From JABAAE01 sp905480545 (GTDB taxonomy: Bacteria > Planctomycetota > Planctomycetia > Pirellulales > Pirellulaceae): 64,000 nt of DNA. Position 1 is the first letter of the stretch, and the number at the start of each line of letters is the position of its first letter. Below the pieces are notes generated by a model. It saw only the letters and a program-made list of their open reading frames with translations. It was not told the DNA's origin and did no database searches. This document shows, one piece after another, positions 43,666 to 54,303 of this stretch. The position numbers were made by a program, and so were the translations under genes. The DNA lies in the NCBI GenBank assembly GCA_943788025.1, contig CALSOR010000004.1:496001-560000 (forward strand), in the 5' to 3' direction.

Positions 43666-45558
43666 ATGTCAAAACCTACTCTCGCTCTTTTTTTTGTTCT
43701 TGGCTGCAGTGCGATTTCCGCAGCCCAAGAGGCAGTGCGGAATACTTTACCGGAACTTGTTGACAACGTCGCGCCTAAAAATTTCCAGGAGATGTGGACT
43801 GGATTCGATCCAAGGGCTGAGCCACTGGAAACCGAAACCATTCACCAGTGGGAAGAAGACGGCGTCATCCTGCAAATTGTCCGGTTTCGCATTGGCATTT
43901 TCAAGAAACAGCGGGCCATTCTCACCGCCGTTTACGGCTACCCCAAATCTGCAAAAACAAACGGCGAAAAACTTCCAGGGCTCGTGCAAATTCACGGAGG
44001 TGGACAATATGCGGACCACAAAACCTGTTTGACGAATGCGAAACGAGGTTATGCCACCGTTTCCATCGCGTGGGCGGGGAGAATCTCCGCACCCAAATAC
44101 CGCGTAACACCAACAGAAGTGAAACTCTTTTGGGACGGAAAAACCGACGATTCAAGATATCGATTGACGACTGACTGGGGTGCAGTCGACGCTTACCATG
44201 CGCCATCGAAAAATCCCCGAAATAACTTTCCGTCGGCAAAACCGGCTGCGTGGACCATTGACCCGATTGAATCCCCGAGGAACAGTCCATGGTTCTTATG
44301 TGCCATTGCAGCACGCAGAGCGTTGACCTTTCTCGAATCTCGCCCCGAGGTCGATGCAGCAAAACTGGGTGTCTACGGTCATTCGATGGGTGGCAAATTA
44401 ACGGTGATGACCAGCTTTGACCCGCGAGTCAAAGCGGCTGCACCTTCGTGTGGTGGAATCAGCGATCGGACGAACGCCAGCGATCTCTTTACTAAAACCA
44501 TCGGCGATCAGAACAGTTTGAAGCAGATCTCATGCCCCATTATTTTCTTAAGTCCTGCAAACGACTTCCACGGACGAATCGGTGATCTCCCCAACGCAAT
44601 AGATGAAATCAAGAGCAATGATTGGCGTGTCACATGCTCGCCCCATCACAATCATCAGGATACGGCCGAATATGAGGTCGCCACACAACTGTGGTTTGAT
44701 CAACATTTGAAAGGCAAGTTCCACTTCCCAGCAACGCCAACCACGATTGTGAAATTGAAAAACAGAAGCGGCAATCCATCGATTTCAATTTCGGCGGATG
44801 ATTCGCGAAAGATTCTGTCCATCGATGTCTTTTACACGCAGCAGGGAAAAACCGTTGAAACTCCTGCCGATCGAGAAAATACGATGAGCCGATTTTGGCG
44901 GCATGTTGCTCCGACTCAATCGGGCGATCAGTGGATTGCCGAACTTCCTGTTTCCACCGTCGACAAGCCGTTGTGGGTCTATGCCAATGTGAGGTATGCG
45001 TTGGCCGAGCCTGTGATCGGTGCAGGCTATTACTACGGAACCTATACAGCAAACGCTTTCAATGTTTCATCATTGATGGAGAAAATATCTCCGGAACAAT
45101 TAAAATCTGCTGGCGTTGTCACAACGATTAAACCATCGTTGACAATCGAAACATTTAATGGCGACTGGCAAAAGGAATGGTTCACTTACAAACCCGGCCT
45201 TTGGCCCAGATCGACTTACAAGCTGAATGATCATCAATGGAAAGCATCCAGCACCTCGAATTTGGCATTAGAAATATTCGCCGCAGAACGAAACCAGTTG
45301 GTGATTCTGCTCGACAATCACGCGGCCGAAATCACCCTCGATCGACCGGAACAATGGCAAACAATCGAGTTAAAACTGTCGGATTTCAGGAACTTCGAAA
45401 ATGCCCCCCTGACCGACTGGAAGAACGTCCGCCTTTTAAAATTAAGCAACGCAGAGCGTTTACGATCATCGAAACGAGGCAGTCGCGAGTCAAGAATCAA
45501 AGGCAAAAACTGGAACGGCGCCGATCCAGAGTTTCGCAATCTGCGATGGAAAAACTAG
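43666..45558 (+). CDS. secreted alpha/beta hydrolase (acetyl-xylan-esterase/cephalosporin-deacetylase-like)
   Basis: 630 residues. The signal peptide is MSKPTLALFFVLGCSAISAA. The hydrolase domain spans about 75-375: IHGGG (109-113) for the oxyanion hole, nucleophile Ser240 in GHSMGG, Asp in SPANDFHGR and a His (HNHQD) after it. The C-terminal part (about 380-630) is beta-rich, with a region that looks like a carbohydrate-binding sandwich (…LEIFAAERNQLVILLDNH…ELKLSDF). It likely deacylates carbohydrate in the periplasm or outside. Direction and spacing (424 bp) suggest independent transcription from the upstream fusion gene. Confidence 0.75.
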   Translation: MSKPTLALFFVLGCSAISAAQEAVRNTLPELVDNVAPKNFQEMWTGFDPRAEPLETETIHQWEEDGVILQIVRFRIGIFKKQRAILTAVYGYPKSAKTNGEKLPGLVQIHGGGQYADHKTCLTNAKRGYATVSIAWAGRISAPKYRVTPTEVKLFWDGKTDDSRYRLTTDWGAVDAYHAPSKNPRNNFPSAKPAAWTIDPIESPRNSPWFLCAIAARRALTFLESRPEVDAAKLGVYGHSMGGKLTVMTSFDPRVKAAAPSCGGISDRTNASDLFTKTIGDQNSLKQISCPIIFLSPANDFHGRIGDLPNAIDEIKSNDWRVTCSPHHNHQDTAEYEVATQLWFDQHLKGKFHFPATPTTIVKLKNRSGNPSISISADDSRKILSIDVFYTQQGKTVETPADRENTMSRFWRHVAPTQSGDQWIAELPVSTVDKPLWVYANVRYALAEPVIGAGYYYGTYTANAFNVSSLMEKISPEQLKSAGVVTTIKPSLTIETFNGDWQKEWFTYKPGLWPRSTYKLNDHQWKASSTSNLALEIFAAERNQLVILLDNHAAEITLDRPEQWQTIELKLSDFRNFENAPLTDWKNVRLLKLSNAERLRSSKRGSRESRIKGKNWNGADPEFRNLRWKN

Positions 45559-45609
45559 CATCCCAATCAGCAACTACGGAAAAGTCACATTCGTACAATT
45601 GCCTGCCCA

Positions 45610-47085
45610 TCAAGCAAACAAGCCTTTTTGCCGGCTGCCGTATTGCTTGACGAAGTTCTTTACCGGAAATTTCCGAGCGGTATTCTCTGATGCCATGTAG
45701 CGAATCTTTCCAAATATCGGACGGACTGGGCCCCAGGCTCGATCGTAGCGTCCCAATGTCCAAAAAATTCCGCTGTAGGAATTTGGATCGCGACCGTCCA
45801 ATGCATATTTGTTATTCAGCTCGATCATGATTCGCAAGGCTTCACGTGGACTTGCCGACCAATGAAGGATCTTTTTCCCCCACAGCATTCGCAAGTAATT
45901 ATGAATGCATCCTTCGGATACCAGCTGATTTTGAGCGGCATTCCAAAGAGGGTCATGTGTTTCCGCCAGGTCAAATTGCTCAAGCGTATAACAGGGTGAA
46001 CGGACATCGTTCTCCTGTTCGGCCAAAGTCTTTTGAGCCCACGGCGGCAACGATTCAAACTGGTCAAAATTTTTGTCTTGCCACGCCATGTTAAAGCCTA
46101 ATTCCCGCCAAGTCGTAAGTTGATCAAGAAACGGTTCGATATAGTCAGACACACCCCACCATCCTTCGACCTTTTTGGTTGGCTTTTCTGCGATTTTTTC
46201 GATGGACCAATCATCGGATTTCATCAGTTTGCAAAAAACTTCATGGGCTGACAAATGCCCGAAATGCAAATAAGGGGAGAAACCGCTTGTTGCTTTTTTC
46301 TCGGGATAATTCCGATCCTCTGGATACAGGGTCAACTTACGCTGAATGAATTCATCCAATATTTCAGCGGCACGATTTACGCCCCCCGCATTTTCAATTG
46401 GTTTTACCCCGTGGTTAATTGACAATGTCTCACATACGGATGCCGAATCCCGAGTTTCGAATGTCGGCCATTGTTTTTGAATTTGTTGCAAATTGATTTT
46501 TGCGCGAGGGATCGTTTGCTTCGAAAGTGGTGCAGCGTTGGGCATTTCGGATACATGCGACGTCAGCACTTTCTGAAGAAATCCCCTAAAAAAATGTGCA
46601 CGCGAATGTATTTTGTCAGCTGCCCTCATCGGCAACAATCCGTTAGAGTCAATCGCTTCAAAACGAACATGAATTTTTCGGGACATCACCCGCAGCAACT
46701 GCGGAATGAAAAAGCAAGGAAAGTCATCCGTCACGACCGCGCAACTACGCTTGGCAAGTGATTCGATAAGACCACTTCCGTCCCCCGGCTTTTGTTCCAC
46801 ATAGGGATAATATTCGACTCTTGCTGCTTTGAAGGCGGCCGCGTTATCAACCATTCCGTTAATCACGAACTGATGAAAGCGATCACAATTCCATTCATAC
46901 CCTGCTCGCAGCGGTTCAAAGACGAGAATCGGTTTTCCGAGTTCGTTTGCTAATTCGACAGCCCGATCGAGTGCAAAATTCCAATTTGGACGACGGAACG
47001 ATGTCATCCAATACAGAACAAAATCACCATCGAGAGACGGCAAATGATGATTCAATTCGTTAATTCGCAAGTTTGGGACAGTCAT
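45610..47085 (-). CDS. phr: class II deoxyribodipyrimidine photolyase
   Basis: 491 residues from ATG 47085 (an earlier ATG at 47094 is possible). The N-terminal photolyase alpha/beta domain is YWMTSFRRPNWNFALDRAVE… The C-terminal FAD domain has class II hallmarks: SPYLHFGHLSAHEVF (about 285), ELGFNMAWQDKNFD, the segment CIHNYLRMLWGKKILHWS and LNNKYALDGRDPNSYSGIFW, ending RPIFGKIRYM. It would repair cyclobutane pyrimidine dimers with blue light. No signal peptide. It is convergent with the esterase and stands alone. Confidence 0.9.
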   Translation of the reverse strand: MTVPNLRINELNHHLPSLDGDFVLYWMTSFRRPNWNFALDRAVELANELGKPILVFEPLRAGYEWNCDRFHQFVINGMVDNAAAFKAARVEYYPYVEQKPGDGSGLIESLAKRSCAVVTDDFPCFFIPQLLRVMSRKIHVRFEAIDSNGLLPMRAADKIHSRAHFFRGFLQKVLTSHVSEMPNAAPLSKQTIPRAKINLQQIQKQWPTFETRDSASVCETLSINHGVKPIENAGGVNRAAEILDEFIQRKLTLYPEDRNYPEKKATSGFSPYLHFGHLSAHEVFCKLMKSDDWSIEKIAEKPTKKVEGWWGVSDYIEPFLDQLTTWRELGFNMAWQDKNFDQFESLPPWAQKTLAEQENDVRSPCYTLEQFDLAETHDPLWNAAQNQLVSEGCIHNYLRMLWGKKILHWSASPREALRIMIELNNKYALDGRDPNSYSGIFWTLGRYDRAWGPVRPIFGKIRYMASENTARKFPVKNFVKQYGSRQKGLFA

Positions 47086-47342
47086 GCAGTTCAATTTCTT
47101 AAAAAAATATCTAACCGGAGGAGCTTCTAATGTGCAACTAAATCACCGTAAACGACACTAATGCGAAAAAGGAAGTTAAAACGCACTTATCGTTTCATTT
47201 TAGAGGATAACGGTGGCATAATCCCCTTTAGTTCATTTTCCGAAAGTTGACGATATACCCTTCTATTGATAACTTAAATTCAGAGATCTTATCAAACAGC
47301 CCCGGCGAATTCGATCTTCTAATCTCACCCCAAAAGTTTTCC

Positions 47343-48446
47343 ATGCATCTTAAATCCATTAAGGTTTTTTGCGACGTCGTTGCGCACCGTAGCTTCTCGA
47401 AGGCCGCTGAGGACAACGGGATATCGCAATCGGCGGTCAGCCAAACCATCCATCAATTAGAGGAACACATCGGCGTTCGTTTGATCGATCGATCGAAACG
47501 CCCTTTTGTTTTGACGGTTGAAGGTGATTGTTATCACCACGGCTGCCGACAAATCCTGACTCAAATGGATGCACTTGAAGACGAAGTTAGGGGTCTCCAT
47601 GATGAAGTCGTGGGTCGGGTCGTGATTGCGTCGATCTATTCAATTGGTCTCCATCAACTTACTTTACATTTGAAAACGTTTCTAACGGACTACCCCAAAG
47701 CAAACATCAAGCTCGAATACCAGCATCCAACGCGAGTTGCCGAGTTGGTGGAGAGTGGCCAGATCGATATAGGGTTTGTTTCCTACCCAAAATCCAATCG
47801 AAATATCGTTGCGACACTTTGGCAAGAGGAACCGATGGTTCTGGTTTGCGCTCCGCAACATCCGCTTGCCAGCCAGAAAAATATCGAGCTGCAACAATTG
47901 GATCATGTCGATTTCGTTGCCTTCGAGTCAAACCTTAAGGTACGAATCGAATTAGACAAGTTATTTTCACAGCGAATGATTGGGCCAAAGATTGCGATGG
48001 AACTCGATAACATTGAGACCATCAAGCGTGCCGTTGAAATCAATGCGGGCGTTAGCTTGCTACCGGCACAAACTGTCGAAAGGGAAATCCAGTTGGGCAC
48101 TTTATCTCTTGTCCGAATGAACGACTTTGCCCCAACCCGGCCGATTGGCATCATCCAGCGGCGTGGAGCACCGGTTGGTATCACAACTCGGCTATTCCTC
48201 GAAACTCTGGGATTGAGTTACGACAGTGAAATTGCTGACACCAAAGAACCGGCAAACGAAAACAGGCAGCAATCCAATGACGTGCCGGTCGTCACGAGCC
48301 ATTCAAATGACGACTTGCTTAGGAACCAAGTCCCTGCGAACCAAGTCCCTGCGAACCAAGTCCCTGCGAACCAAGTCCCTGCGAACCAAGTCCCTGCGAA
48401 CCAAGTCCCTGCGAACGCTTCTCCGGGTTCCGCAATAAAAACATGA
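47343..48446 (+). CDS. LysR-family transcriptional regulator, probable glt regulator
   Basis: 367 residues from ATG 47343; the frame upstream to 47247 adds 32 residues with no HTH support. The winged HTH is SIKVFCDVVAHRSFSKAAED then NGISQSAVSQTIHQLEEHIG (residues 4-45). The effector domain (about 90-295) has VGRVVIASIYSIGLHQL and GQIDIGFVSYP. A tail of about 70 residues is unusual and contains six NQVPA units. It lies 220 bp upstream of gltB on the same strand, so it may control glutamate synthase as GltC does in Bacillus, although GltC is divergent. The target is inferred from position only. Confidence 0.8.
   Translation: MHLKSIKVFCDVVAHRSFSKAAEDNGISQSAVSQTIHQLEEHIGVRLIDRSKRPFVLTVEGDCYHHGCRQILTQMDALEDEVRGLHDEVVGRVVIASIYSIGLHQLTLHLKTFLTDYPKANIKLEYQHPTRVAELVESGQIDIGFVSYPKSNRNIVATLWQEEPMVLVCAPQHPLASQKNIELQQLDHVDFVAFESNLKVRIELDKLFSQRMIGPKIAMELDNIETIKRAVEINAGVSLLPAQTVEREIQLGTLSLVRMNDFAPTRPIGIIQRRGAPVGITTRLFLETLGLSYDSEIADTKEPANENRQQSNDVPVVTSHSNDDLLRNQVPANQVPANQVPANQVPANQVPANQVPANASPGSAIKT
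48324..48413 (+). repeat. six 15-bp tandem repeats in the LysR tail
   Basis: AACCAAGTCCCTGCG is repeated six times without a mismatch and encodes NQVPA (residues 328-357). The frame is kept by any whole-unit gain or loss. Perfect identity suggests recent slippage. Confidence 0.95.
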
Positions 48447-48666
48447 GACAACGAGTCGGGATCCAATATTTGTTATCTCAATAACAAATTAGCGAAATTC
48501 ATACACCGATTAAAAACAAACAGAAATCCTACGGCGATTGATGCGAATTCAAAAACCAGAACCTATCGCCAATCCCATTCAAGACAAACGAACATCGCCA
48601 ATCCAAATTGAAAACACCGGTTGCCTGATTCGGCACTAACCGAGCACACCAAAAGTAGAGAATAAA

Positions 48667-51600
48667 ATGTCAGAACAAAAGATGTACGGCTACCCCGATT
48701 CCCATGGACTTTACGACCCTCAGTTTGAGCACGATAGCTGCGGCGTTGGTTTTATCGCCAACATCAAGGGCAATCCTTCGCATCAAATCGTTTCCGACGC
48801 GACCAACATGCTTACCCGCATGGAACACCGGGGTGCTTGCGGAAGCGAACGCAACACTGGGGACGGTGCGGGCGTATTGGCGTCGATTCCATTTGATTTT
48901 TTTGCTGAAGTAACGTCTGATCTTGGGCTGAAGTTGCCGGAGCCTGGTGCTTACGCGGCGGGTAACATTTTCTTACCCACCGATGAAGTGCAGTCCAACC
49001 AATGCAAATCGATTTTTGAAGAGGTCGTCTTGGAGCATGGCCAGCATCTGGTTGGCTGGCGACCGGTTCCGACCGATCCGGACGCAGCGGATATCGGACC
49101 GACTTCCCGGAGTTGCATGCCGAACATCGAACAGGTTTATGTCAGCAAAGCCGATGGAATGTCTGAAGCTGAATTTCAAAGGCGACTCTATCTAATCCGA
49201 AAGCAGGTCAGCCACGCGATTCGAGGGAATGACGAATGTACAATCGAGCAACGATTGATGTTTTATGTGTGCTCCCTTTCATCTGGAATCATTGTCTACA
49301 AGGGAATGCTTTCGACGTTCCAATTGGGTCCTTTTTATCCAGATCTATCTGACGAACGATTCAAAAGCCATCTGGCGATGGTTCACTCGAGATTCTCAAC
49401 AAACACGTTCCCCAGCTGGGACCGTGCCCAGCCGCTTCGCAACATGGCCCACAACGGAGAGATCAATACGCTCAAGGGAAATGCGAATTGGACATCGGCT
49501 CGCCAAGGCTTGATGCGAAACGAAGAGTATGGTGATGAACTTCGAAAGGCTTTTCCGATCGTTGAAAAGCATTGCTCCGATTCGGGCAACTTTGATAACG
49601 TTCTCGAACTTTTGATTCACACGGGCCGGTCGCTTCCTGAAGCGATCATGATGATGATTCCCGAAGCTTGGCAAAACCAAAAAACGATTACGCCGCAGAA
49701 GCACGCCTTCTATGAATATCACTCGATGATTCAAGAGCCCTGGGACGGACCAGCATCTGTGTCCTTTACCGACGGAAAATTTGTCGGCGCCGTATTGGAT
49801 CGCAACGGACTACGGCCAAGCCGCTATTACGTAACCAAAGACGATCGCGTGATCATGGCGAGTGAAGTGGGTGTCGTCGACGTCGAGCCCGATAACGTGC
49901 GTTACAAAGGGCGATTGCAACCGGGAAGAATGTTCCTCGTCGATTTTTCAGAAGGACGAATCATTGCCGATGACGAACTGAAAGACTCGGTCGCGTCAGC
50001 TCGGCCTTATGAGGAGTGGCTAGATCGACAACGAATGACACTCGATGCCATTCCGGAAGGAACGGTTTCAGATTCATTTCACGGCGGTGACCTTGTTTCT
50101 CGCATGAAGGCTTTCGGGTTCACCACCGAGACCATGCAATTCATGCTGATCCCTCTGATCAAAGCCCGAAAAGACCCCATCGGATCGATGGGTAACGATG
50201 CCGCATTGGCTTGCCTGAGCGATCATCCTCGTTTGATCTACGATTATTTCAAGCAACTCTTTGCACAGGTCACCAACCCGGCGATCGACTCGATCCGGGA
50301 AGAAATCATCATGTCACTGGAGTGCTACATCGGCCCCGAGGGCAACTTACTGCAAACAACCGAAGAGCAAGCCAAACGCCTTTTAATTTCTCAGCCCATT
50401 TTAACGGCCGAAGAATTCGCGAAACTAAAATCTCTGGATCATCGTGGCTGGAAGTCGAAGACCATCGATATCACTTATGCTGCGAGCGAAGGTGCAGCGG
50501 GCATGCGTTCGACACTGACGCGAATTTGCAACGAAACCACCTCGGCAATCAAAGATGGTTACGCGTTGATTGTTCTCTCCGACCGAAACACTTCCGTTGA
50601 CCGAATTCCGATTAGCTCTCTGATGGCGGTGGGCGCCGTTCACCAGAACCTGGTTCGCCAAGAGGACAGAACCAAGGTTGGCATCATCGTAGAAACGGGT
50701 GAAGCGCGCGAAGTCCATCATCATTGCTGCTTGATCGGATATGGTGCAGACGCGATTTATCCATACCTGGCTTATGATTCACTTTACCAAGCGAACGTCG
50801 ATGGAATGATCGGATATGGTTGGGACAAGGAAAAGATCGTCGATTGTTATCGAACTGGCGTCGGCAAGGGCATGCTCAAGGTCCTGGCGAAGATGGGTAT
50901 TTCGACACTTCAAAGCTATAAGGGTGCACAAATTTTTGAAGCCATTGGATTGAACTCCGAGCCGATTGATCTGTGCTTCACGGGTACCCCCAGTCGCATC
51001 AAAGGTGTTGGTCTCGATGTACTGGCAGACGAGACGGTGCGGCGTCACGAACTGGGCTTTCCATCGCGAGAAAACGAGGTTGAATCGGAGCTTAGCAACC
51101 AAGGTGAATTCCATTGGCGTCAGGGTGGTGAAAGCCACGCATGGTCGCCCTATACCATTTCCGAAATCCAGCAGGCCGCACGTCAGGACGATCCGCTGGC
51201 CTATGATCGCTTCTCAAAATTAGTCAACGAAGAGTCGGTCAAAATGTGCACGTTGCGAGGGCTCTTGAGTTTTAAAAAGCGTGATTCGATCTCACTTGAT
51301 GAGGTCGAATCGGCATCTGAAATTGTGAAGCGAATGTGCACAGGCGCAATGAGTTATGGCTCAATTTCCGCAGAAGCTCACGAAACGTTGGCGATTGCAA
51401 TGAACCGAATCGGTGGAAAAAGCAACACGGGCGAAGGCGGTGAGGACTACAAGCGATTTGAACCGATGGACAACGGCGATTCCAAACGATCGGCAATTAA
51501 GCAGATCGCATCCGGTCGGTTTGGCGTAACCAGCTTTTACTTGACCAATGCTGATGAATTGCAAATCAAAATCGCGCAGGGCGCCAAACCGGGGGAAGGT

Positions 51601-53265
51601 GGCGAGTTACCTGGTCATAAAGTTGACGAAGTGATTGCTGCAACACGTCATTCGACACCGGGTGTTGGCTTGATTAGTCCACCCCCACATCATGACATCT
51701 ATTCAATTGAAGACCTTGCACAATTGATTTTCGATTTAAAAAATGCGAATCCATCCGCCCGAGTCAGCGTGAAATTAGTTTCGGAAGTTGGCGTTGGCAC
51801 GATCGCATCGGGTGTTGCCAAAGGCTTTGCGGATCACATTTTGATCTCTGGTTCGGATGGCGGCACAGGTGCATCGCCGTTGACCAGCATTAAACATGCT
51901 GGCCTTCCGTGGGAATTGGGGATCGCAGAAACTCATCAGACATTGGTCATGAATGACCTTCGAAGTCGAGTTCGCTTGCAAACCGACGGTCAATTGAAAA
52001 CGGGACGCGACATCGTAATTGCCGCGCTACTGGGTGCCGAAGAATTCGGATTTTCGACCGCTCCGCTCATTGCACTAGGTTGCATCATGATGCGAAAGTG
52101 CCATTTGAATACGTGCCCTGTCGGCATTGCGACTCAGGATCCGGAACTGCGAAAACTATTTGCTGGAAAACCTGAGCATGTGATCAATTACCTGGTAATG
52201 GTCGCCGAAGAAGCACGCGGAATCATGGCACAGCTTGGGTTTAAAACAATTGACGAAATGGTTGGCCGTGTTGATGTCTTGGAGACAGGCGAAGCGTTGG
52301 AACACTGGAAAGCGTCAGGCGTTGACTTGACCGCTCTACTTACTCCGGCAAAAAAGCCGCATCCAAGTGTCGATGTGATTTGCACTCGCAACCAAGACGA
52401 CGTATTAGTCGACGTGCTCGATCGTCAACTCATTAAACTCTGTACAGAGTCATTAGAGAATGGAACACCAACCGAAATAGAATTACCCATTCTCAATACC
52501 GACCGCAGCACTTGCACAATGCTGAGTCATGAGATTTCCAAACGCTACGGGGCCAATGGTTTGCCCGATTCGACAATTCGAATCAAATTCACCGGTTCGG
52601 CAGGACAAAGCCTGGGCGCCTGGATGGCATCAGGAGTCACAGTCGAAGTTGAAGGCGACGCTAATGATTACGTCGGCAAAGGACTTTCGGGAGGTCGAAT
52701 TATTGTTGCACCTAATAAAAAAGCAGACTTTGATGCCTCAGAAAACATCATCATCGGTAATGTTGCGTTGTATGGCGCAGTTCAAGGTGAAGCTTTCTTC
52801 TGCGGCCGAGCCGCTGAGCGGTTCTGCGTTCGAAACTCTGGCGCCAACACCGTCGTGGAGGGCGTCGGTGATCATGGTTGCGAATATATGACTGGTGGAC
52901 GGGTCGTTGTACTCGGCCCGACGGGAAGGAATTTTGCAGCCGGAATGTCGGGTGGGATCGCTTATGTTTACGATCCAAACAAAGAGTTTCCAATCCGATG
53001 CAATGATGAGACGGTTGAGTTAGAAGCGATCGAACCGGGTGATGAAGAAAGTTTCATCAAGGAATTGATCGAAAAGCATCAGCGTTACACCGGCTCAAAA
53101 CTGGCCGAAGAAGTGCTGGGTGATTGGGCTGAAAACCGAAAACACTTCGTCAAAGTCATGCCTGTCGATTACAAACGCGCGTTGAACGAAATGGCAGAGG
53201 AAAACGCGGCACCGATTGTTCTTTCCGGTGGCGTGGCAGACAATCCATCCGCGTCAATCAACTAA
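48667..53265 (+). CDS. gltB: glutamate synthase large subunit
   Basis: 1,532 residues, the normal size. The N-terminal nucleophile Cys25 (HDSCGVGFIANIKG) would be exposed after removal of 24 residues. The glutaminase domain spans about 25-430, then central and FMN-binding domains (about 790-1,200; FTGTPSRIKG just before, SGGDGGTGASPLTSIKHAG type region at about 1,060). The 3Fe-4S cluster ligands are Cys1139, Cys1145 and Cys1150 (GCIMMRKCHLNTCPVG). The C-terminal GXGXG beta-helix is at about 1,260-1,480. It makes two glutamates from 2-oxoglutarate and glutamine, with electrons from NADPH through GltD or from ferredoxin. No gltD follows in the window. Confidence 0.95.
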   Translation: MSEQKMYGYPDSHGLYDPQFEHDSCGVGFIANIKGNPSHQIVSDATNMLTRMEHRGACGSERNTGDGAGVLASIPFDFFAEVTSDLGLKLPEPGAYAAGNIFLPTDEVQSNQCKSIFEEVVLEHGQHLVGWRPVPTDPDAADIGPTSRSCMPNIEQVYVSKADGMSEAEFQRRLYLIRKQVSHAIRGNDECTIEQRLMFYVCSLSSGIIVYKGMLSTFQLGPFYPDLSDERFKSHLAMVHSRFSTNTFPSWDRAQPLRNMAHNGEINTLKGNANWTSARQGLMRNEEYGDELRKAFPIVEKHCSDSGNFDNVLELLIHTGRSLPEAIMMMIPEAWQNQKTITPQKHAFYEYHSMIQEPWDGPASVSFTDGKFVGAVLDRNGLRPSRYYVTKDDRVIMASEVGVVDVEPDNVRYKGRLQPGRMFLVDFSEGRIIADDELKDSVASARPYEEWLDRQRMTLDAIPEGTVSDSFHGGDLVSRMKAFGFTTETMQFMLIPLIKARKDPIGSMGNDAALACLSDHPRLIYDYFKQLFAQVTNPAIDSIREEIIMSLECYIGPEGNLLQTTEEQAKRLLISQPILTAEEFAKLKSLDHRGWKSKTIDITYAASEGAAGMRSTLTRICNETTSAIKDGYALIVLSDRNTSVDRIPISSLMAVGAVHQNLVRQEDRTKVGIIVETGEAREVHHHCCLIGYGADAIYPYLAYDSLYQANVDGMIGYGWDKEKIVDCYRTGVGKGMLKVLAKMGISTLQSYKGAQIFEAIGLNSEPIDLCFTGTPSRIKGVGLDVLADETVRRHELGFPSRENEVESELSNQGEFHWRQGGESHAWSPYTISEIQQAARQDDPLAYDRFSKLVNEESVKMCTLRGLLSFKKRDSISLDEVESASEIVKRMCTGAMSYGSISAEAHETLAIAMNRIGGKSNTGEGGEDYKRFEPMDNGDSKRSAIKQIASGRFGVTSFYLTNADELQIKIAQGAKPGEGGELPGHKVDEVIAATRHSTPGVGLISPPPHHDIYSIEDLAQLIFDLKNANPSARVSVKLVSEVGVGTIASGVAKGFADHILISGSDGGTGASPLTSIKHAGLPWELGIAETHQTLVMNDLRSRVRLQTDGQLKTGRDIVIAALLGAEEFGFSTAPLIALGCIMMRKCHLNTCPVGIATQDPELRKLFAGKPEHVINYLVMVAEEARGIMAQLGFKTIDEMVGRVDVLETGEALEHWKASGVDLTALLTPAKKPHPSVDVICTRNQDDVLVDVLDRQLIKLCTESLENGTPTEIELPILNTDRSTCTMLSHEISKRYGANGLPDSTIRIKFTGSAGQSLGAWMASGVTVEVEGDANDYVGKGLSGGRIIVAPNKKADFDASENIIIGNVALYGAVQGEAFFCGRAAERFCVRNSGANTVVEGVGDHGCEYMTGGRVVVLGPTGRNFAAGMSGGIAYVYDPNKEFPIRCNDETVELEAIEPGDEESFIKELIEKHQRYTGSKLAEEVLGDWAENRKHFVKVMPVDYKRALNEMAEENAAPIVLSGGVADNPSASIN

Positions 53266-54303
53266 CCCAAGAAGTTGGCCATACAAATGATCGCATCCAA
53301 GTTCATCCACTTTTCGCTGCCGGAACTGCAGGCTGCTGGAGTGGGTGAACCTGGTTCGTGTGACTCCATTTTATTGTTGTCGGTTTTACCAAGATGCGAG
53401 CCTACCAGGATGCGGTTAAGCCAGGATGCAGTTAAACCAAAACGCGATGCAATTTTCAAGCATTTGAATTTTGAACGACGAGAAGCATCCACTTGATAGT
53501 GAGGCGCCTCTTGGTAAACGTGTTGCGATCGAAGATTGCAGCAGACTCAGAGAGAGCTCGATGGACCTTGCCCGCTTCCTGGGTTTTATTAATGAAGTTC
53601 AAGCCAAACGGCAATTCTTGATTGCTGACTTTAGGACAGTGTTGAATTTATGGCAGTGCTGAATTAGAAAATCGCTCGTTGAAACAATCGCGAAAACCCG
53701 TTGCGCACCAGAGCCACTCCAACCAAGTCTGGCAATGAATTTGATAAAACGGAAATCATTTCAACAACCTCACTACAAACTCCCGACGAAGTTTCATTGC
53801 CGATTCATCCAACGTTTCGCGTGGAAACGCAATGGGAACCACCGTTGCTCGCATTGAACCGGTGAACGAATTCCAGCGATGTTTTACTTTTGGTTTCCAG
53901 ATTTCTAAACAGCAGTCTCGGTCTCAGATAAACTGCGGGCTTCCCATCAACACCCGTTGTTTGCAGCAGCAGTTGGATTCGAAATCGAACGCAGCGTTGA
54001 GCAGACCATTTGATCCAACATTTCTAGATTCCAGCGTTATGAAAAAGTGTCTATCGCAGGATTATTATAAAAGACGTCAATCGCGAATAAAAACTTGATC
54101 GACGTGTATTTGCTTGCCAAACATAAACCTGGTGCTAACAAGAGTGGTCAATGAGCCGTCAATCAAACTGATAAGATAAATCGATTATTCAAATTAAAAC
54201 GACGACAGAAAAAATAATACGAACGTTGCGAACATCGATCGAAGAATACGAATGCCTGCCCGCTTAATCCGTTTTATCGACAACATTGCTTCAAGGAAGA
54301 AGA
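53266..54303. other. 1-kb gap after gltB, no convincing gene
   Basis: The place where gltD often lies holds no FAD/NAD-binding protein. Frames at 53275-53496, 53471-53662 and 53832-54098 lack motifs. There are short degenerate repeats near 53390-53450 (CCAAGATGCGAGC, CCAGGATGCGGTTAAG, CCAGGATGCAGTTAAAC). AT-rich sequence before 54304 probably holds the promoter of the next gene. Confidence 0.5.

Noticed and set aside
48324..48413. Regular repeats considered as a CRISPR array
   Set aside because: 15-bp units are adjacent without spacers and in frame inside a coding sequence.
53275..53662. Short frames after gltB as a possible gltD or small gene
   Set aside because: No FAD or NAD motif (GxGxxG) and no GltD N-terminal cysteine cluster; composition looks non-coding.
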